Part shown: one piece after another, positions 31,803 through 43,569 of the stretch
How positions within the stretch are numbered: the stretch's first letter is position 1
Layout: the number at the start of each line of letters is the position of its first letter
From: Isoetes taiwanensis
Lineage: Eukaryota; Streptophyta; Lycopodiopsida; Isoetales; Isoetaceae
Reading direction: 5' to 3'
DNA: 64,000 nucleotides
Assembly (NCBI GenBank): GCA_021234155.1
Contig: JAJEKV010000091.1
Location: 3,355,501-3,419,500, forward strand
The notes under the pieces: generated by a model
The model's database searches: none
Told to the model about the DNA's origin: nothing
The model's input: the letters and a program-made list of their open reading frames with translations, nothing else
Program-made: the position numbers and the translations under genes

Positions 31803-33683
31803 TTGATGCATCAGAAAAAAAAAGATACTGAAGAGATTGTGATCACAAAAAATGGTACACCTAGAACTCTGTTTGTTGGAGATCTGATTGAATATCAAAA
31901 CAGGGAGAGCATACAAATGTTTTTTGAAGAAAGAAAAGATGTATTTGCTTGGGACTATTCAGAACTATCAGGTATCAAAACTGAGGTATGCCAATTTGAA
32001 ATTAAAATCAAGGAAGGTTGTAAACCTATTTTTCAAAAATTAAGGAGGATTAATGCTTCACTTATGGGATTAATAAAGGATGAATTGAATAAGATGTTAG
32101 ATGCAGGTGTGATTATTGAAATCATTAATCCAGAATGGGTATCTTGCATTGTTCCTGTAGAGAAGAAAAGTGGTGCCTTAAGAATTTGCATTGATTACCG
32201 AGATCTCAACAAAGCCACTATCAAGGATTGTTACCCTTTGCCTTTTTTAGAAGAGATCCTATATGCTGTAGCAGGTAAGGAAGTGTATTCATTTTTGGAT
32301 GGATTCTCAGGATTCAATCAGATCAGCATCAAAGAAGAAGACCAGCCAAACACTTCTTTTATCACTCCCTGGGGTACATATGCTATGAAAAGAATGCCTT
32401 TTGGTTTGATGAATGCTCCAGCTACCTTCCAAAGGGCAATGGATGTTATTTTCAAATCCATGTCTGCTGAAGAGTTCAGGGTGTACTTAGATGACCTTTG
32501 CTTAGGCTCTCATCCATCTAATCATGTGGAGCTACTTGCAAAAATTTGTTCTTTGTGCAGGAGTTCAGGAGTCAATCTAAATCCAAAGAAATGCATCTTT
32601 TTTGCATCAAAAGGACAACTCTTAGGGCATGAAGTATCCAGCCAAGGCATTCAAGTTGCTCAAGACAAGATTGAAGCTCTCAAAAAATTAGCACCTCCCA
32701 AGAATCTAAAACAGGTCAAAAGTTTTGTTGGTATGACAAGTTTTCTCAGAATGTATATTCCTAATTTTGCTCATATTTTGAGTCCCATTTCTAGGTTGAC
32801 AAGGGTAGGTAAGTTTTCCAAGTCTGAAAGTAAGCATATACCTATCACATGGACTTCAGAATGCCAAGAGGCTTTTGACTTCCTCATCCTATCCATATGT
32901 GAAGCCACACTTTTGAGAAAACCAGATTTGGATATGCCATTTGAAGTTTATATTACTGTTACTAAAAAAGCTATAGGGCTAATAGCCATTTTGCAGGATA
33001 AGCATACCATAGTGTTCGCAAGTAAACAATGGTCTGCTCTAGAGGAGAGATATACTAGAATAGAAAAAAGTGCTGCTGCCCTCATGTTTCTTATCAATAG
33101 GCAAGGACACTTGCTTCCGAAGAGTCAAGTCCAAGTCTACATGAAGCAAAATCCAATGGGACTACTGTTTGGTAAGGCAACCAGTAAGCCAAAAATCCAA
33201 AGATGGGCTTGTAAGTTGCAAAGCTATGATATTACTGTAAAAGAATTACATTTGGTACGAAGTCCTAGCCTTTATTTGCCTTATATATTTTTTGACCATG
33301 AAGATGAGTTGGATACTGTTGACATTTCACTTGCAGTAGCTCATGTAGAGGTAACTCTAGAAGATCAAGCTGATGGTGGGTGTCAACAACCTATTAGAAA
33401 CTTTTTACAACATGGAATCATCTCTTCAAGCCTCACTTCAAACCAAAAAAGGAGACTCAAGGATAAATGCAGACAATTCAAGATGATAGACAATGTCTTG
33501 TGCAAAATCAACCGAGATGGAGTCTTATTGAGGTGTGTAGATGAAAATGAGTCTGCTTTAATCATCAGGGAAATGCACAAAGGTATTTGTGGAGGGCATT
33601 TTGCTGGTGATACTACAGCAAAAAGATTCTCAGGTCTGGATACTATTGGCCTACTGTTTTTAAAGATTGTTATGAGATTATAA
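31803..33683 (+). CDS. Element C' RT, connection domain and integrase start (626 codons)
   Basis: The longest open frame in the window. RT copies element RNA into DNA inside virus-like particles. It has [17 protein letters not shown], the motif-A aspartate D166 (YSFLDGFSGF), MKRMPFGLMNAPATFQRAM, and the polymerase box YLDD at about residues 228-231. The thumb follows (LGHEVSSQGI, FVGMTSFLRMY). The next domain has the gypsy RNase H shape (VFASKQWSALEERYTRIEKS) but lacks the catalytic Asp positions (YITVTKKAIG and VYMKQNP). The C-terminus enters the integrase zinc finger (MHKGICGGHFAGDTTAK) and shifts frame near 33,625. The start is not a natural one; in the intact parent it would be one polyprotein. 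Confidence 0.85.
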   Translation: MMHQKKKDTEEIVITKNGTPRTLFVGDLIEYQNRESIQMFFEERKDVFAWDYSELSGIKTEVCQFEIKIKEGCKPIFQKLRRINASLMGLIKDELNKMLDAGVIIEIINPEWVSCIVPVEKKSGALRICIDYRDLNKATIKDCYPLPFLEEILYAVAGKEVYSFLDGFSGFNQISIKEEDQPNTSFITPWGTYAMKRMPFGLMNAPATFQRAMDVIFKSMSAEEFRVYLDDLCLGSHPSNHVELLAKICSLCRSSGVNLNPKKCIFFASKGQLLGHEVSSQGIQVAQDKIEALKKLAPPKNLKQVKSFVGMTSFLRMYIPNFAHILSPISRLTRVGKFSKSESKHIPITWTSECQEAFDFLILSICEATLLRKPDLDMPFEVYITVTKKAIGLIAILQDKHTIVFASKQWSALEERYTRIEKSAAALMFLINRQGHLLPKSQVQVYMKQNPMGLLFGKATSKPKIQRWACKLQSYDITVKELHLVRSPSLYLPYIFFDHEDELDTVDISLAVAHVEVTLEDQADGGCQQPIRNFLQHGIISSSLTSNQKRRLKDKCRQFKMIDNVLCKINRDGVLLRCVDENESALIIREMHKGICGGHFAGDTTAKRFSGLDTIGLLFLKIVMRL

Positions 33684-34660
33684 AAACTCGCCATCAATGC
33701 CAAATCTTTGGCAAAAGAATTTTACTTCCAGCTGCCCTTAATCCCATCATATCTCCAGGGCCCTTCCAGATTTGGGGATTAGATTATATTGGTCCCATTA
33801 ATCCTTCTTCTGCAGGTCAACATCAACATATTATTGTGGCCACATATTATTTTACTAAATGGGCAGAAGCTATACCTTTGAGGCAGGCTAATGCTGCCAC
33901 AACTGCAAGATTTTTACATGAGTATGTTTGTTCCAGGTTTGGTATTCCTTTTCAGTTGCATTCTGATAGGGGCACGCCTTTTGTTAATGAAGTTATTGCT
34001 AACTTGTTGGACATCTTGAAGGTCAAGCATACCAAAAGTTCCTCATACTACCCCCAAGGTAATGGACAAGCTGAAGCCAATAACAAAGTGTTGAAAAATA
34101 TCTTGCAGAAGACAATTGAGGTCAACAAGAGGAATTGGCATGTCAAAATAGTGGATGCACTTTGGGCTTATAGAGTCACTATCAAAACAGCTACAAATCA
34201 TACACCCTTCAATTTGGTCTATGGCATAGAGGCAGTCATACCAGTGGAACTTGAGTTGCCTTCCCTGAGGTTAGCTTATAAATTATGCTTACCTTTTGAA
34301 CATGCCTTGCAGAAAAGATTGGATGCCTTGCTGCACCTAGATGAATATAGGATGGAGGCTGAGAATACTAATTTGCTAAAAAAGGCCAAAGATCTGGCTG
34401 CATTCAAAGCTGCACATAGAATACAGGGCACTTTTAGAGAAGGAGAACTCGTCCTCAAGTGGAACAAGTCAAAAGAAGACTCACCGGCAAATTTGATAAT
34501 ATTTGGGAGGGACCTTTTGTGGTCAAAAAATCTGCGGTACCAATTCATATTGGTTACAAGAAGTTGCCTCGTGAATGTTGTTACCAAATCCTATTAATGT
34601 CCTCATGATTCCGAAGAGGTATTGGGACCAAAGATGCTTGCTTGTCCCTCTTTTGCATTA
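33684..34660 (+). pseudogene. Element C' integrase, remainder
   Basis: The open part 33,836-34,597 (253 codons) carries YFTKWAEAIPLRQAN, the HSDRGTPFVNEV Asp, GNGQAEANN with the Glu, and the linker helices; the frame shifts near 34,480 inside the GPY/F tail. A changed residue (ATYYFTKW for ATDYFTKW) lies in the core. The region ends near a stop around 34,660 before the 3' noncoding region. Confidence 0.82.
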
Positions 34661-35426
34661 GAGAATTTTAAAAAATCTATGGTAGAATTAGTATAGTTAG
34701 ATTTATTTAATTCTTTTGAGCATGTTATTTTAATGAGTTAACTTTATGATTGTAGGTTGGGCTGACTTGAGGACAGTATGAATGATCTCAAGAGAAAGAG
34801 TGATTACTAATGCTTTACCAAGTGCCATATGCAGGAGCATCCTTTTTTCCATCTTCAACCACTTGCCATAAGTGGTCCTGCTATTCATCTAGACTTCTTA
34901 CTCCTATTTTCATTTCCATAAAGGCACTCTACAAATCAGCTTCACCACCATAGCAGAGTTGCAAGGTATTAAGACTAACTAGTTTGTGTGTTTCCATGAC
35001 AGGTGCACCCTTTTCCCATTTTTATTCATCTGCCATAAGTAGCCCTGCCATCCATTTAAACCTCTTATTCTTGTTTTTCATTTCCCCAGGAAGAAAGCAC
35101 TCTCTGCAATTCAAATTCACCATCCTAGCAGAGTTGCTCTTAGAGATATTAAGGAGACACACATTCTTTTGTTTTGGCGAGACCTCAACATTTTCACATT
35201 TTACTTCCCCTCATACACTCCATTTTCATCACTATCCTATCACATTCATACTCATTCTCATTCTTTTTCACTTATCATATTCCACTCACATCCTCCCTCC
35301 ACCACATTCACATCTATTCCATTAACACTTGCACATTACACTCCATGATTCTCACTCAAGCACCTTGGCACAAGGTTGAAGACTCCTTATGGCCGAGGGG
35401 ACCAGCCATTCTTTTGTTTTATGAGA
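34661..35426 (+). other. Element C' 3' noncoding region
   Basis: Two tandem modules (about 34,812-34,972 and 34,995-35,140) share CCATAAGTGGTCCTGC-like and CACTCT...GCAGAGTTGC parts. The CTTTTGTTTTGGCGAGA motif near 35,168, a G-poor tract (about 35,185-35,350), the hairpin GGCCGAGGGGACCAGCC and the abutting CTTTTGTTTTATGAGA follow. Almost the same sequence recurs at 42,830-43,569. Confidence 0.8.
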
Positions 35427-37416
35427 TGTTGCCCCCAAAGGGCAACATGCTAATGGAGATCTATTTATTCAAACTAGGTCAACTCATTTTAGAAGACTAG
35501 GTCAAAGCTTGGAAGATTCTTGTCATTCAACATTGTTATGGAGGTCAAAAGATGTTCATGCTTCAAGTCAAAAGGTGCTCAAGGTTCAAACTTCACAAGA
35601 GGTACTTTATTTGAAGTTAAATGTCGAAATGAATATGCTCTAGAAGATTCTGGGTTATGAAGTTTGGAAGATATTATTTGAAGTTTGGAAGTTGAAAGTT
35701 TGGAAGACTCCTTTGTATATGGTTCCATCCTTGTCATCCACCTTGCCTAGCCTTTTTTTCATATCCACAACTTATTTGCCAACTACCCCATGACATTTCC
35801 CCCCTGCTTTACTCTTCTTGACCACTTTACACCATTGCCTTCAAAAATTGCTTTTTCTTGTCATAAACATTTACCCCACTACCCCCCATTTTTGCACCCT
35901 TGGCTCAATATTGTTTTCCTACCCATTGTTCACTCTTTTGCCATGCTTGTTTTGCTATAAATTCCAAAAATGCCATTCCCTATTATTTCCCTTGCCCCTC
36001 CTCGAATGTTCCTTCATGATTTCTTTTGCTTCCATTCTTGTGTCATCACATTCATAGTGGCATATTCATGACCTTGTCCAAAGATGCCCCAAAGATTCCC
36101 TATTCTTCTACATGTGTAGACATTCTTCTCTATGGTCAATGAGCTATGATCTCTTCTAATATTCTATGGGTAAAAACCTCCAAACCATTGGCCAAGCTTT
36201 TAAAATGGGCCAAATACTCTGATATTCCCGCATATTCCTTTAAAAAATACGAACCAGTATCGCTGAAATCTCGTGAATACAAATTAAGAACCCTAAAATA
36301 GAAGAATGGCTCGAATCACGCCTTCCCGCGCTCCATCCTTGCTGAAATCACTCTATCTTTGAATTCCGGAATCTAAGCAACAAATTAAGCCTAAATTTAT
36401 TACCTAAAATCACTGGAACCGCAATTCGAAACTATATACAGAGGAACCACAATCACGACATTTTTCGAAGGCCCAGAAGTATTCAGATCATACATTGATC
36501 ATTGCTGAGCAAGATCTGGACGATCCTTGAAGTTCTTGAGCTCTCCTCAACTGGATCTACAAGATTTAGTTGACATTACTTTCAGAAATTACCTTATGAC
36601 TTTTGATGATTTCTTGTACTTGAGACCATGAAGCATCCTTATCTGTTGTTATCTTGATATATTTACCTTCATATCAATCCAAATTGACCATTGGTTGTTG
36701 AATTCGTCTCTCGATATTTTCCTTAGCAATTATTGCCACAAAAATTCTACAGAAAATCCCCCGAGTGCTTTTAGCACTTTTTGGCCTATCTCGCCACCTA
36801 TCCTTGGGTGTTATGAGAGCCAAAGGAGTTGGAATCATTCGAAAATACCAAGTATAGCTCAAATTCAAAAAATTGCTCTCGGTTTGAAATCAGCTTTTGA
36901 TCAGATTTTGCCAAATCTAGTCACAAAAAATACCTCTACACATCCAAATGAGGATTTGACTGCTTGCCTCTCTTCCCTAGCACCATTGCAACCTATCTGC
37001 TTTGGAAATTCTCAAAAAGATGATTGGCAACTCCAAATCTCAATCTCTGATCACTGTTTTCTACATTTGACCTTTATTGACCAAAATTTGACCTCACTTT
37101 GAGCTCGAATAACTCACAGATTAAGTTTCTGACCTGGTCAGAGGCTTTACTGTTGGTTACCTACAACTTTTTTGACCAAGTCTACAGCGTCTGACTTAAA
37201 AAATTGATTTGTATCTCAACACCACAATTGTTTTGGCAAAGGTGCCATTTTCTGGAAATGGGAAAGGTATAGAACTCAAACTTTCTGAACTTATCTTTGG
37301 AATTTTCTTGCATAGACCTCGATCACCTTAAGTGATCCGAGGTCCTAACCCCAATTTGAGTGAAAACTTGAATTGGTTTCTTGTGGTTGACCTTTAAGCC
37401 AGGTTTAGGGTCAACA
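35427..37416 (+). repeat. LTR shared by C' and C (1,990 bp)
   Basis: It starts TGTTGCCC...GGGCAACA and ends GGGTCAACA. It serves as 3' LTR of C' and 5' LTR of C. A TATA-like ACTATATACA lies at 36,431-36,440. Near the end, GATCACCTTAAGTGATC is followed by a damaged CCGAGGTCCTAACCCC where the sister copies have CTGGAGG. Confidence 0.88.
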
Positions 37417-37419
37417 TTT

Positions 37420-37438
37420 TGGAGGTCCTACCGAGATC
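37420..37438 (+). promoter_or_regulatory. Element C primer-binding site (tRNA-Gln type)
   Basis: TGGAGGTCCTACCGAGATC, identical to the C' site and four bases after the LTR terminal A. Confidence 0.78.
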
Positions 37439-37457
37439 TTCCTGGATCTCAGAACTC

Positions 37458-38867
37458 ATGGCTCCAAAGCAAAAATTTCCAGCAGAATTAGAACCATTGG
37501 AAGATGTTGATGTATCGATCATTGCAGAAAGGCCATTGCCTTCAAGTTTCTCAAATTAGCTTACTTCAAAACATGCCATACCAGTTTGAGTTGAATGTCC
37601 CCGTTCCTTTGCCTACCTTTTGATTCCAAAGATGAGTGCTAACAACTTTTTGAGAATATTTGAAGACTATTACAGGGATTATGGTTTCAAGAAAGGATGC
37701 AAGCTTTCAGAATTTGAAAAATGTTTCAAAGATGAGAGTGAAGTCGGTGCTTGGTTAACTTATGAGAAGTTAATGGGTACCACCTCATGGGATGAACTCA
37801 TCAAGAAATCCCCGGACAGTTTGGTAAGTTAGCTACTCCCAAAGATTTGGTTAATGAATTGCAAAGTTTTTCTATACATGCAGGAGAGAGTGTGAATCAA
37901 GACAAAGAAAGATTTAGCACATTGATGAGCAGTCAAAGAGCACAGTCACAATTCCTACACTTTTTTAGTAACTCGCTTTCATCAATGGTCCGAAAGGAGA
38001 CCAGATATCCAAAGGAAATTGCTTAAGATCCAAGTCAAGGATTCGATTCCATATAATTGCCAAAACTACCGATCCGACTCAAATGCTCTCTACCTTGCCT
38101 GATAAGCACCATATCTCCCACCATGGCCATGATCCTTTTAACCCTGATGCTACTGATGCACATTATGATCATCACCCTTCCATTCCAGTTTATGCCATAC
38201 AGAAAGAGAAGAAGAAATCTAAGGAGGAGGAAGCTACTTCTCAAGTTGCAGAGGTTAAATCAGACCTATCTAAGGTTACTGAAGCTTTAGCAGAATTAAC
38301 CAAGCAATTAGTTGAGCTCAAAATCGCAAGAGCGTGTAAAACTTACCCCTGAATGTATCCATTGCAATAGGAATACTCATCCATCAGAAATTTGCGATTG
38401 GCAAGTGTGTTCCAAATGCAATAGGAAAGGCCACTTTGGAAAAGAATGTCCTGTTTGTTCTTTCTGTAAAGAAGTTGGTCATACTGATGTTAGATGTGCT
38501 GTTAAAGAATACTTTGCCAAGCAGGAACAAGAAAAGAGGTCAGAACCTAAACCCTCTGTGAGATTTACTGAACCAAGTACTTCAATAAGGTTTATTCAGG
38601 CTACAGAAGCTCCCTAGACTGAAGAAGTTATGGCAGTGCAAACTAGAAGAATGAATGAAGTCAATACACATGCTGAATCGAGTAGACATCCCACAGCTAG
38701 GTCTCCCTCACCTACAATGGAAACACCTGCTCAAGTGATAGCTCCACCTCCACAGCAAAAATTTGGTAAGAAAGACCAGGACCTTGATGAAGTGGATATC
38801 TTGCTCAAAAATTCTAAGGTGAGTGTGGATCTTTTCACATTGTTAAAGATTCAGCTACAGAAAAAGG
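37458..38867 (+). pseudogene. Element C gag, heavily frameshifted copy
   Basis: It is nearly identical to 29,304-30,710 but has many extra small differences that cut it into pieces (37,620-37,832; 38,083-38,352; 38,312-38,617; 38,630-38,884). The three zinc knuckles are still readable (about 38,350-38,500). The differences from C' cluster at CAG/CTG triplets. It shares the older C' lesions too, including loss of the segment coding KVFAK. Confidence 0.85.
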
Positions 38868-39946
38868 GTGCTCCAGCAAACTAGTGGTGAACAATTAAAT
38901 GCTTGTATAAACTTTACTGATGCCACTGATCTTATTCTAGCACAGAATGAAGAAGATCCTGGAGCATTTACATGTTCAGCTGCCCTAGGAGGTTTTACCT
39001 TTTCCAATGTATTACTTGATGGGGGATTTCCTCTAAACATCATGCCATATCACATTATGAAGAAGTGTGGTTTCGAGGTGGACAAGAGAGCTTCTATATT
39101 ACTAAGATCTTTTTATAATGATAAAATTACTCCTATTGGTGTGGTGACTAAAGTGCCTGTTAATACAGAAGGCATAACCAGAGAATGCTAACTTTATTGT
39201 GGTGGCTTTTGAAGATATAGGAGATGAATCTGATATCTATGACCTACTTTTAGGAGGAGGTGGTTAGCTATCGGATGCTAGGCCAGTTTGGTCTCAAAGG
39301 AGATGTACCATCTCCAATGGCTCTCAAACTGCTACTATTTACAACCAAGAAGGCTCCTATGACTCCAAAGAAGAGGTAAACTTTATTAAAGAAATGCTAA
39401 TTGAGGAGCCTTTGGGATCTTACAGGTTAAAAAACACAAGACCAAGAAAATATGAAATGGTTCCCCTTATTATGGAGTGTGCACTTCCCAGCAAACAAGG
39501 ACCAACAGGTTTTTTATGGTTTGATGGAGGTATCTCTAAAAAACTAAATGTGCTGCTATTTTGAAAGATTCTTCTCACAAACTCTTAGCTAAGGTAGGAA
39601 GAATTTTTCCTCAAGTCACTTCATAAAGCTTTGATTGCAGGTCTTCAAGAAGCCAAAGCTATGGATATTGCCAATATCCATATTTATGGTGATTCACAAT
39701 TAATTTGCAGACAAGTTTCAGGAGATTATCAATCAAAAAATACAGATATGGAGCTTTTGAAGAATCAGGCAATGGGAGTGCTCTCAAGTTTTGCTTCATG
39801 GAGAATCACTCATATCCCAAGTGAAAAAATTTTTGAGGCTGATGCCCTGTGTAGGGAAACTCTCATGTCACATTTGACTGAGGGAGCTATTCCTGAAGAT
39901 GACCTTGATGATAATGAAGTAAAAGCACTCTGTCCTATTTTGACCA
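38868..39946 (+). pseudogene. Element C protease and upstream RNase H, broken
   Basis: Protease reads to VPVNTEGIT and then breaks at 39,178, where C' has an intact ACTGTAGCTGCT. The RNase H repeats the two C' deletions (near 39,552 and 39,624) but keeps an open 114-codon part (39,631-39,975) with GDSQLICRQVSG. The A-run frameshift at about 39,957 is shared with C'. Confidence 0.83.
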
Positions 39947-41155
39947 TTGATGCATCAGAAAAAAAAAGATACTGAAGAGATTGTGATCACAAAAAATGGT
40001 ACACCTAGAACTCTGTTTGTTGGAGATCTGATTGAATATCAAAACAGGGAGAGCATACAAATGTTTTTTGAAGAAAGAAAAGATGTATTTGCTTGGGACT
40101 ATTCAGAACTATCAGGTATCAAAACTGAGGTATGCCAATTTGAAATTAAAATCAAGGAAGGTTGTAAACCTATTTTTCAAAAATTAAGGAGGATTAATGC
40201 TTCACTTATGGGATTAATAAAGGATGAATTGAATAAGATGTTAGATGCAGGTGTGATTATTGAAATCATTAATCCAGAATGGGTATCTTGCATTGTTCCC
40301 CAGAGAAAGAAAAGTGGTGCCTTAAGAATTTGCATTGATTACCGAGATCTCAACAAAGCCACCATCAAGGATTGTTACCCTTTGCCTTTTTTAGAAGAGA
40401 TCCTATATGCTGTAGCAGGTAAGGAAGTGTATTCATTTTTGGATGGATTCTCAGGATTCAATCAGATCAGCATCAAAGAAGAAGACCAGCCAAAAACTTC
40501 TTTTATCACTCCCTGGGGTACATATGCTATGAAAAGAATGCCTTTTGGTTTGATGAATGCTCCAGCTACCTTCCAAAGGGCAATGGATGTTATTTTCAAA
40601 TCCATGTCTGCTGAAGAGTTCAGGTGTACTTAGATGACCTTTTGCTTAGGCTCTCATCCATCTAATCATGTGGAGCTACTTGCAAAAATTTGTTCTTTGT
40701 GCAGGAGTTCAGGAGTCAATCTAAATCCAAAGAAATGCATCTTTTTTGCATCAAAAGGACAACTCTTAGGGCATGAAGTATCCAGCCAAGGCATTCAAGT
40801 TGCTCAAGACAAGATTGAAGCTCTCAAAAAATTAGCACCTCCCAAGAATCTGAAACAGGTCAAAAGTTTTGTTGGTATGACAAGTTTTCTCGTAATGTAT
40901 ATTCCTAATTTTGCTCATATTTTGAGTCCCATTTCTAGGTTGACAAGGGTAGGTAAGTTTTCCAAGTCTCTAAAGTAAGCATATACCTATCACATGGACT
41001 TCAGAATGCCAAGAGGCTTTTGACTTCCTCATCCTATCCATATGTGAAGCCACACTTTTGAGAAAACCAGATTTGGATATGCCATTTGAAGTTTATATTA
41101 CTGTTACTAAAAAAGCTATAGGGCTAATAGCCATTTTAGGGATAAGCATACCATA
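39947..41155 (+). pseudogene. Element C reverse transcriptase, three breaks
   Basis: The frame 39,947-40,633 reads through MKRMPFGLMNAPATFQRAM and breaks just before the YLDD box (40,625). The frame 40,634-40,978 continues from LGSHPSNHVELL to RVGKF. A third break follows near 41,138. The RT residues still present are the same as in C'. Confidence 0.83.
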
Positions 41156-42800
41156 GTGTTCGCAAGTAAACAATGGTCTGCTCTAGAGGAGAGATATACT
41201 AGAATAGAAAAAAGTGCTGCTGCCCTCATGTTTCTTATCAATAGGCAAGGACACTTGCTTCTGAAGAGTCAAGTCCAAGTCTACATGAAGCAAAATCCAA
41301 TGGGACTACTGTTTGGTAAGGCAACCAGTAAGCCAAAAATCCAAAGATGGGCTTGTAAGTTGCAAAGCTATGATATTACTGTAAAAGAATTACATTTGGT
41401 ACGAAGTCCTAGCCTTTATTTGCCTTATATATTTTTTGACCATGAAGATGAGTTGGATACTGCTGACATTTCACTTGCAGTAGCTCATGTAGAGGTAACT
41501 CTAGAAGATCAAGCTGATGGTGGGTGGCAACAACCTATTAGAAACTTTTTACAACATGGAATCATCTCTTCAAGCCTCACTTCAAACCAAAAAAGGAGAC
41601 TCAAGGATAAATGCAGACAATTCAAGATGATAGACAATGTCTTGTGCAAAATCAACCGAGATGGAGTCTTATTGAGGTGTGTAGATGAAAATGAGTCTGC
41701 TCTAATCATCAGGGAAATGCACAAAGGTATTTGTGGAGGGTATTTTGCTGGTGATACTACAAAGAAAAAAAGATTCTCGTGTCCGATACTATTGGCCTAC
41801 TTGCTTTTAAAGATTGTTATGAGATTATAAAAACTCGCCATCAATGCCAAATCTTTGGCAAAAGAATTTTACTTCCAAATTTTCTTAATCCCATCATATC
41901 TCCGTGGCCCTTCCAGATTTGGGGATTAGATTATATTGGTCCCATTAATCCTTCTTTCCGCAGTCAACATCAACATATTATTGTGGCCACATATTATTTT
42001 ACTAAATGGGCGTATTATACCTTTGAGGCAAAGCTAATGCTGCCAACAACCGCAAGATTTTTACATGAGTATGTTTGTTCCAGGTTTGGTATTCCTTTTC
42101 AGTTGCATTCGATAGGGGCACGCCTTTGTTAATGAAGTTATTGCTAACTTGTTGGACATCTTGAAGGTCAAGCATACCAAAAGTTCCTCATACTACCCCC
42201 AAGGTAATGGACAAGCCGGGCCAATAACAAAGTGTTGAAAAATATCTTGCGTAGAAGACAATTGAGGTCAACAAGAGGAATTGGCATGTCAAAATAGTGG
42301 ATGCACTTTGGGCTTATAGAGTCACTATCAAAACAGCTACAAAATCATACACCCTTCAATTTGGTCTATGGCATAGAGGCAGCCATACCAAAGGAACTTG
42401 AGTTGCCTTCCCCCCGAGGTTAGCTTATAAATTATGCTTACCTTTTGAACATGCCTTGCAGAAAAGATTGATGCCTTGCTGCACCTAGATGAATATAGGA
42501 TGGAGGCCGAGAATACTAATTTGCTAAAAAGGCCAAAGATCCGGCTGCATTCAAAGCCGCACATAGAATACATGGGCACTTTTAGAGAAGGAGAACTCGC
42601 CCTCAAGTGGAACAAGTCAAAAGAAGACTCACCGGCAAATTTGATAATATTTGGGAGGGACCTTTGTGGTGCAGAAATCAGCGGTACCAATTCATATTGG
42701 TTACAAGAAGTTGCCTCGTGAATGTTGTTACCAAATCCTATTAATGTCCCGTGATCCGAAGAGGTATTGGGACCAGCATGCTTGCTTGTCCCTCTTTTTG
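41156..42800 (+). pseudogene. Element C connection domain and integrase, broken
   Basis: The frame 41,156-41,830 carries the degenerate RNase H and the integrase zinc-finger start. The rest of integrase is split into short frames (41,779-42,132; 42,476-42,721). ATYYFTKW is shared with C', and the GPY/F tail ends near 42,790. Most breaks are one- or two-base changes relative to C'. Confidence 0.82.
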
Positions 42801-43569
42801 CATTAGAGAATTTTAAAAATCTATGGTAGAATTAGTATAGTTAGATTTATTTAATTCTTTGAGCATGTTATTTTAATGAGTTAACTTTATGATTGTAGGT
42901 TGGGCTGACTTGAGGACAGTATGAATGATCTCAAGAGAAAGAGTGATTACTAATGCTTTACCAAGTGCCATATGCAGGAGCATCCTTTTTTCCATCTTCA
43001 ACCACTTGCCATAAGTGGTCCTGCTATTCATCTAGACTTCTTACTCCTATTTTCATTTCCATAAAGGCACTCTACAAATCAGCTTCACCACCATAGCAGA
43101 GTTGCAAGGTATTAAGACTAACTAGTTTGTGTGTTTCCATGACAGGTGCACCCTTTTCCCATTTTTATTCATCTGCCATAAGTAGCCCTGCCATCCATTT
43201 AAACCTCTTATTCTTGTTTTTCATTTCCCCAGGAAGAAAGCACTCTGCAATTCAGCTTCACCATCCTAGCAGAGTTGCTCTTAGAGATATTAAGGAGACA
43301 CACATTCTTTTGTTTTGGCGAGACCTCAACATTTTCACATTTTACTTCCCCCTCATACACTCCATTTTCATCACTATCCTATCACATTCATACTCATTCT
43401 CATTCTTTTTCACTTATCATATTCCACTCACATCCTCCCTCCACCACATTCACATCTATTCCATTAACACTTGCACATTACACTCCATGATTCTCACTCA
43501 AGCACCTTGGCACAAGGTTGAAGACTCCTTATGGCTGAGGGGACCAGCCATTCTTTTGTTTTGGCGAGA
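42801..43569 (+). other. Element C 3' noncoding region
   Basis: Near-identical to 34,661-35,426. The second stem-loop CTCTGC...GCAGAG (about 43,241-43,275), TTTTGTTTTGGCGAGA (near 43,308 and again before the LTR) and GGCTGAGGGGACCAGCC are all intact here. Confidence 0.8.
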
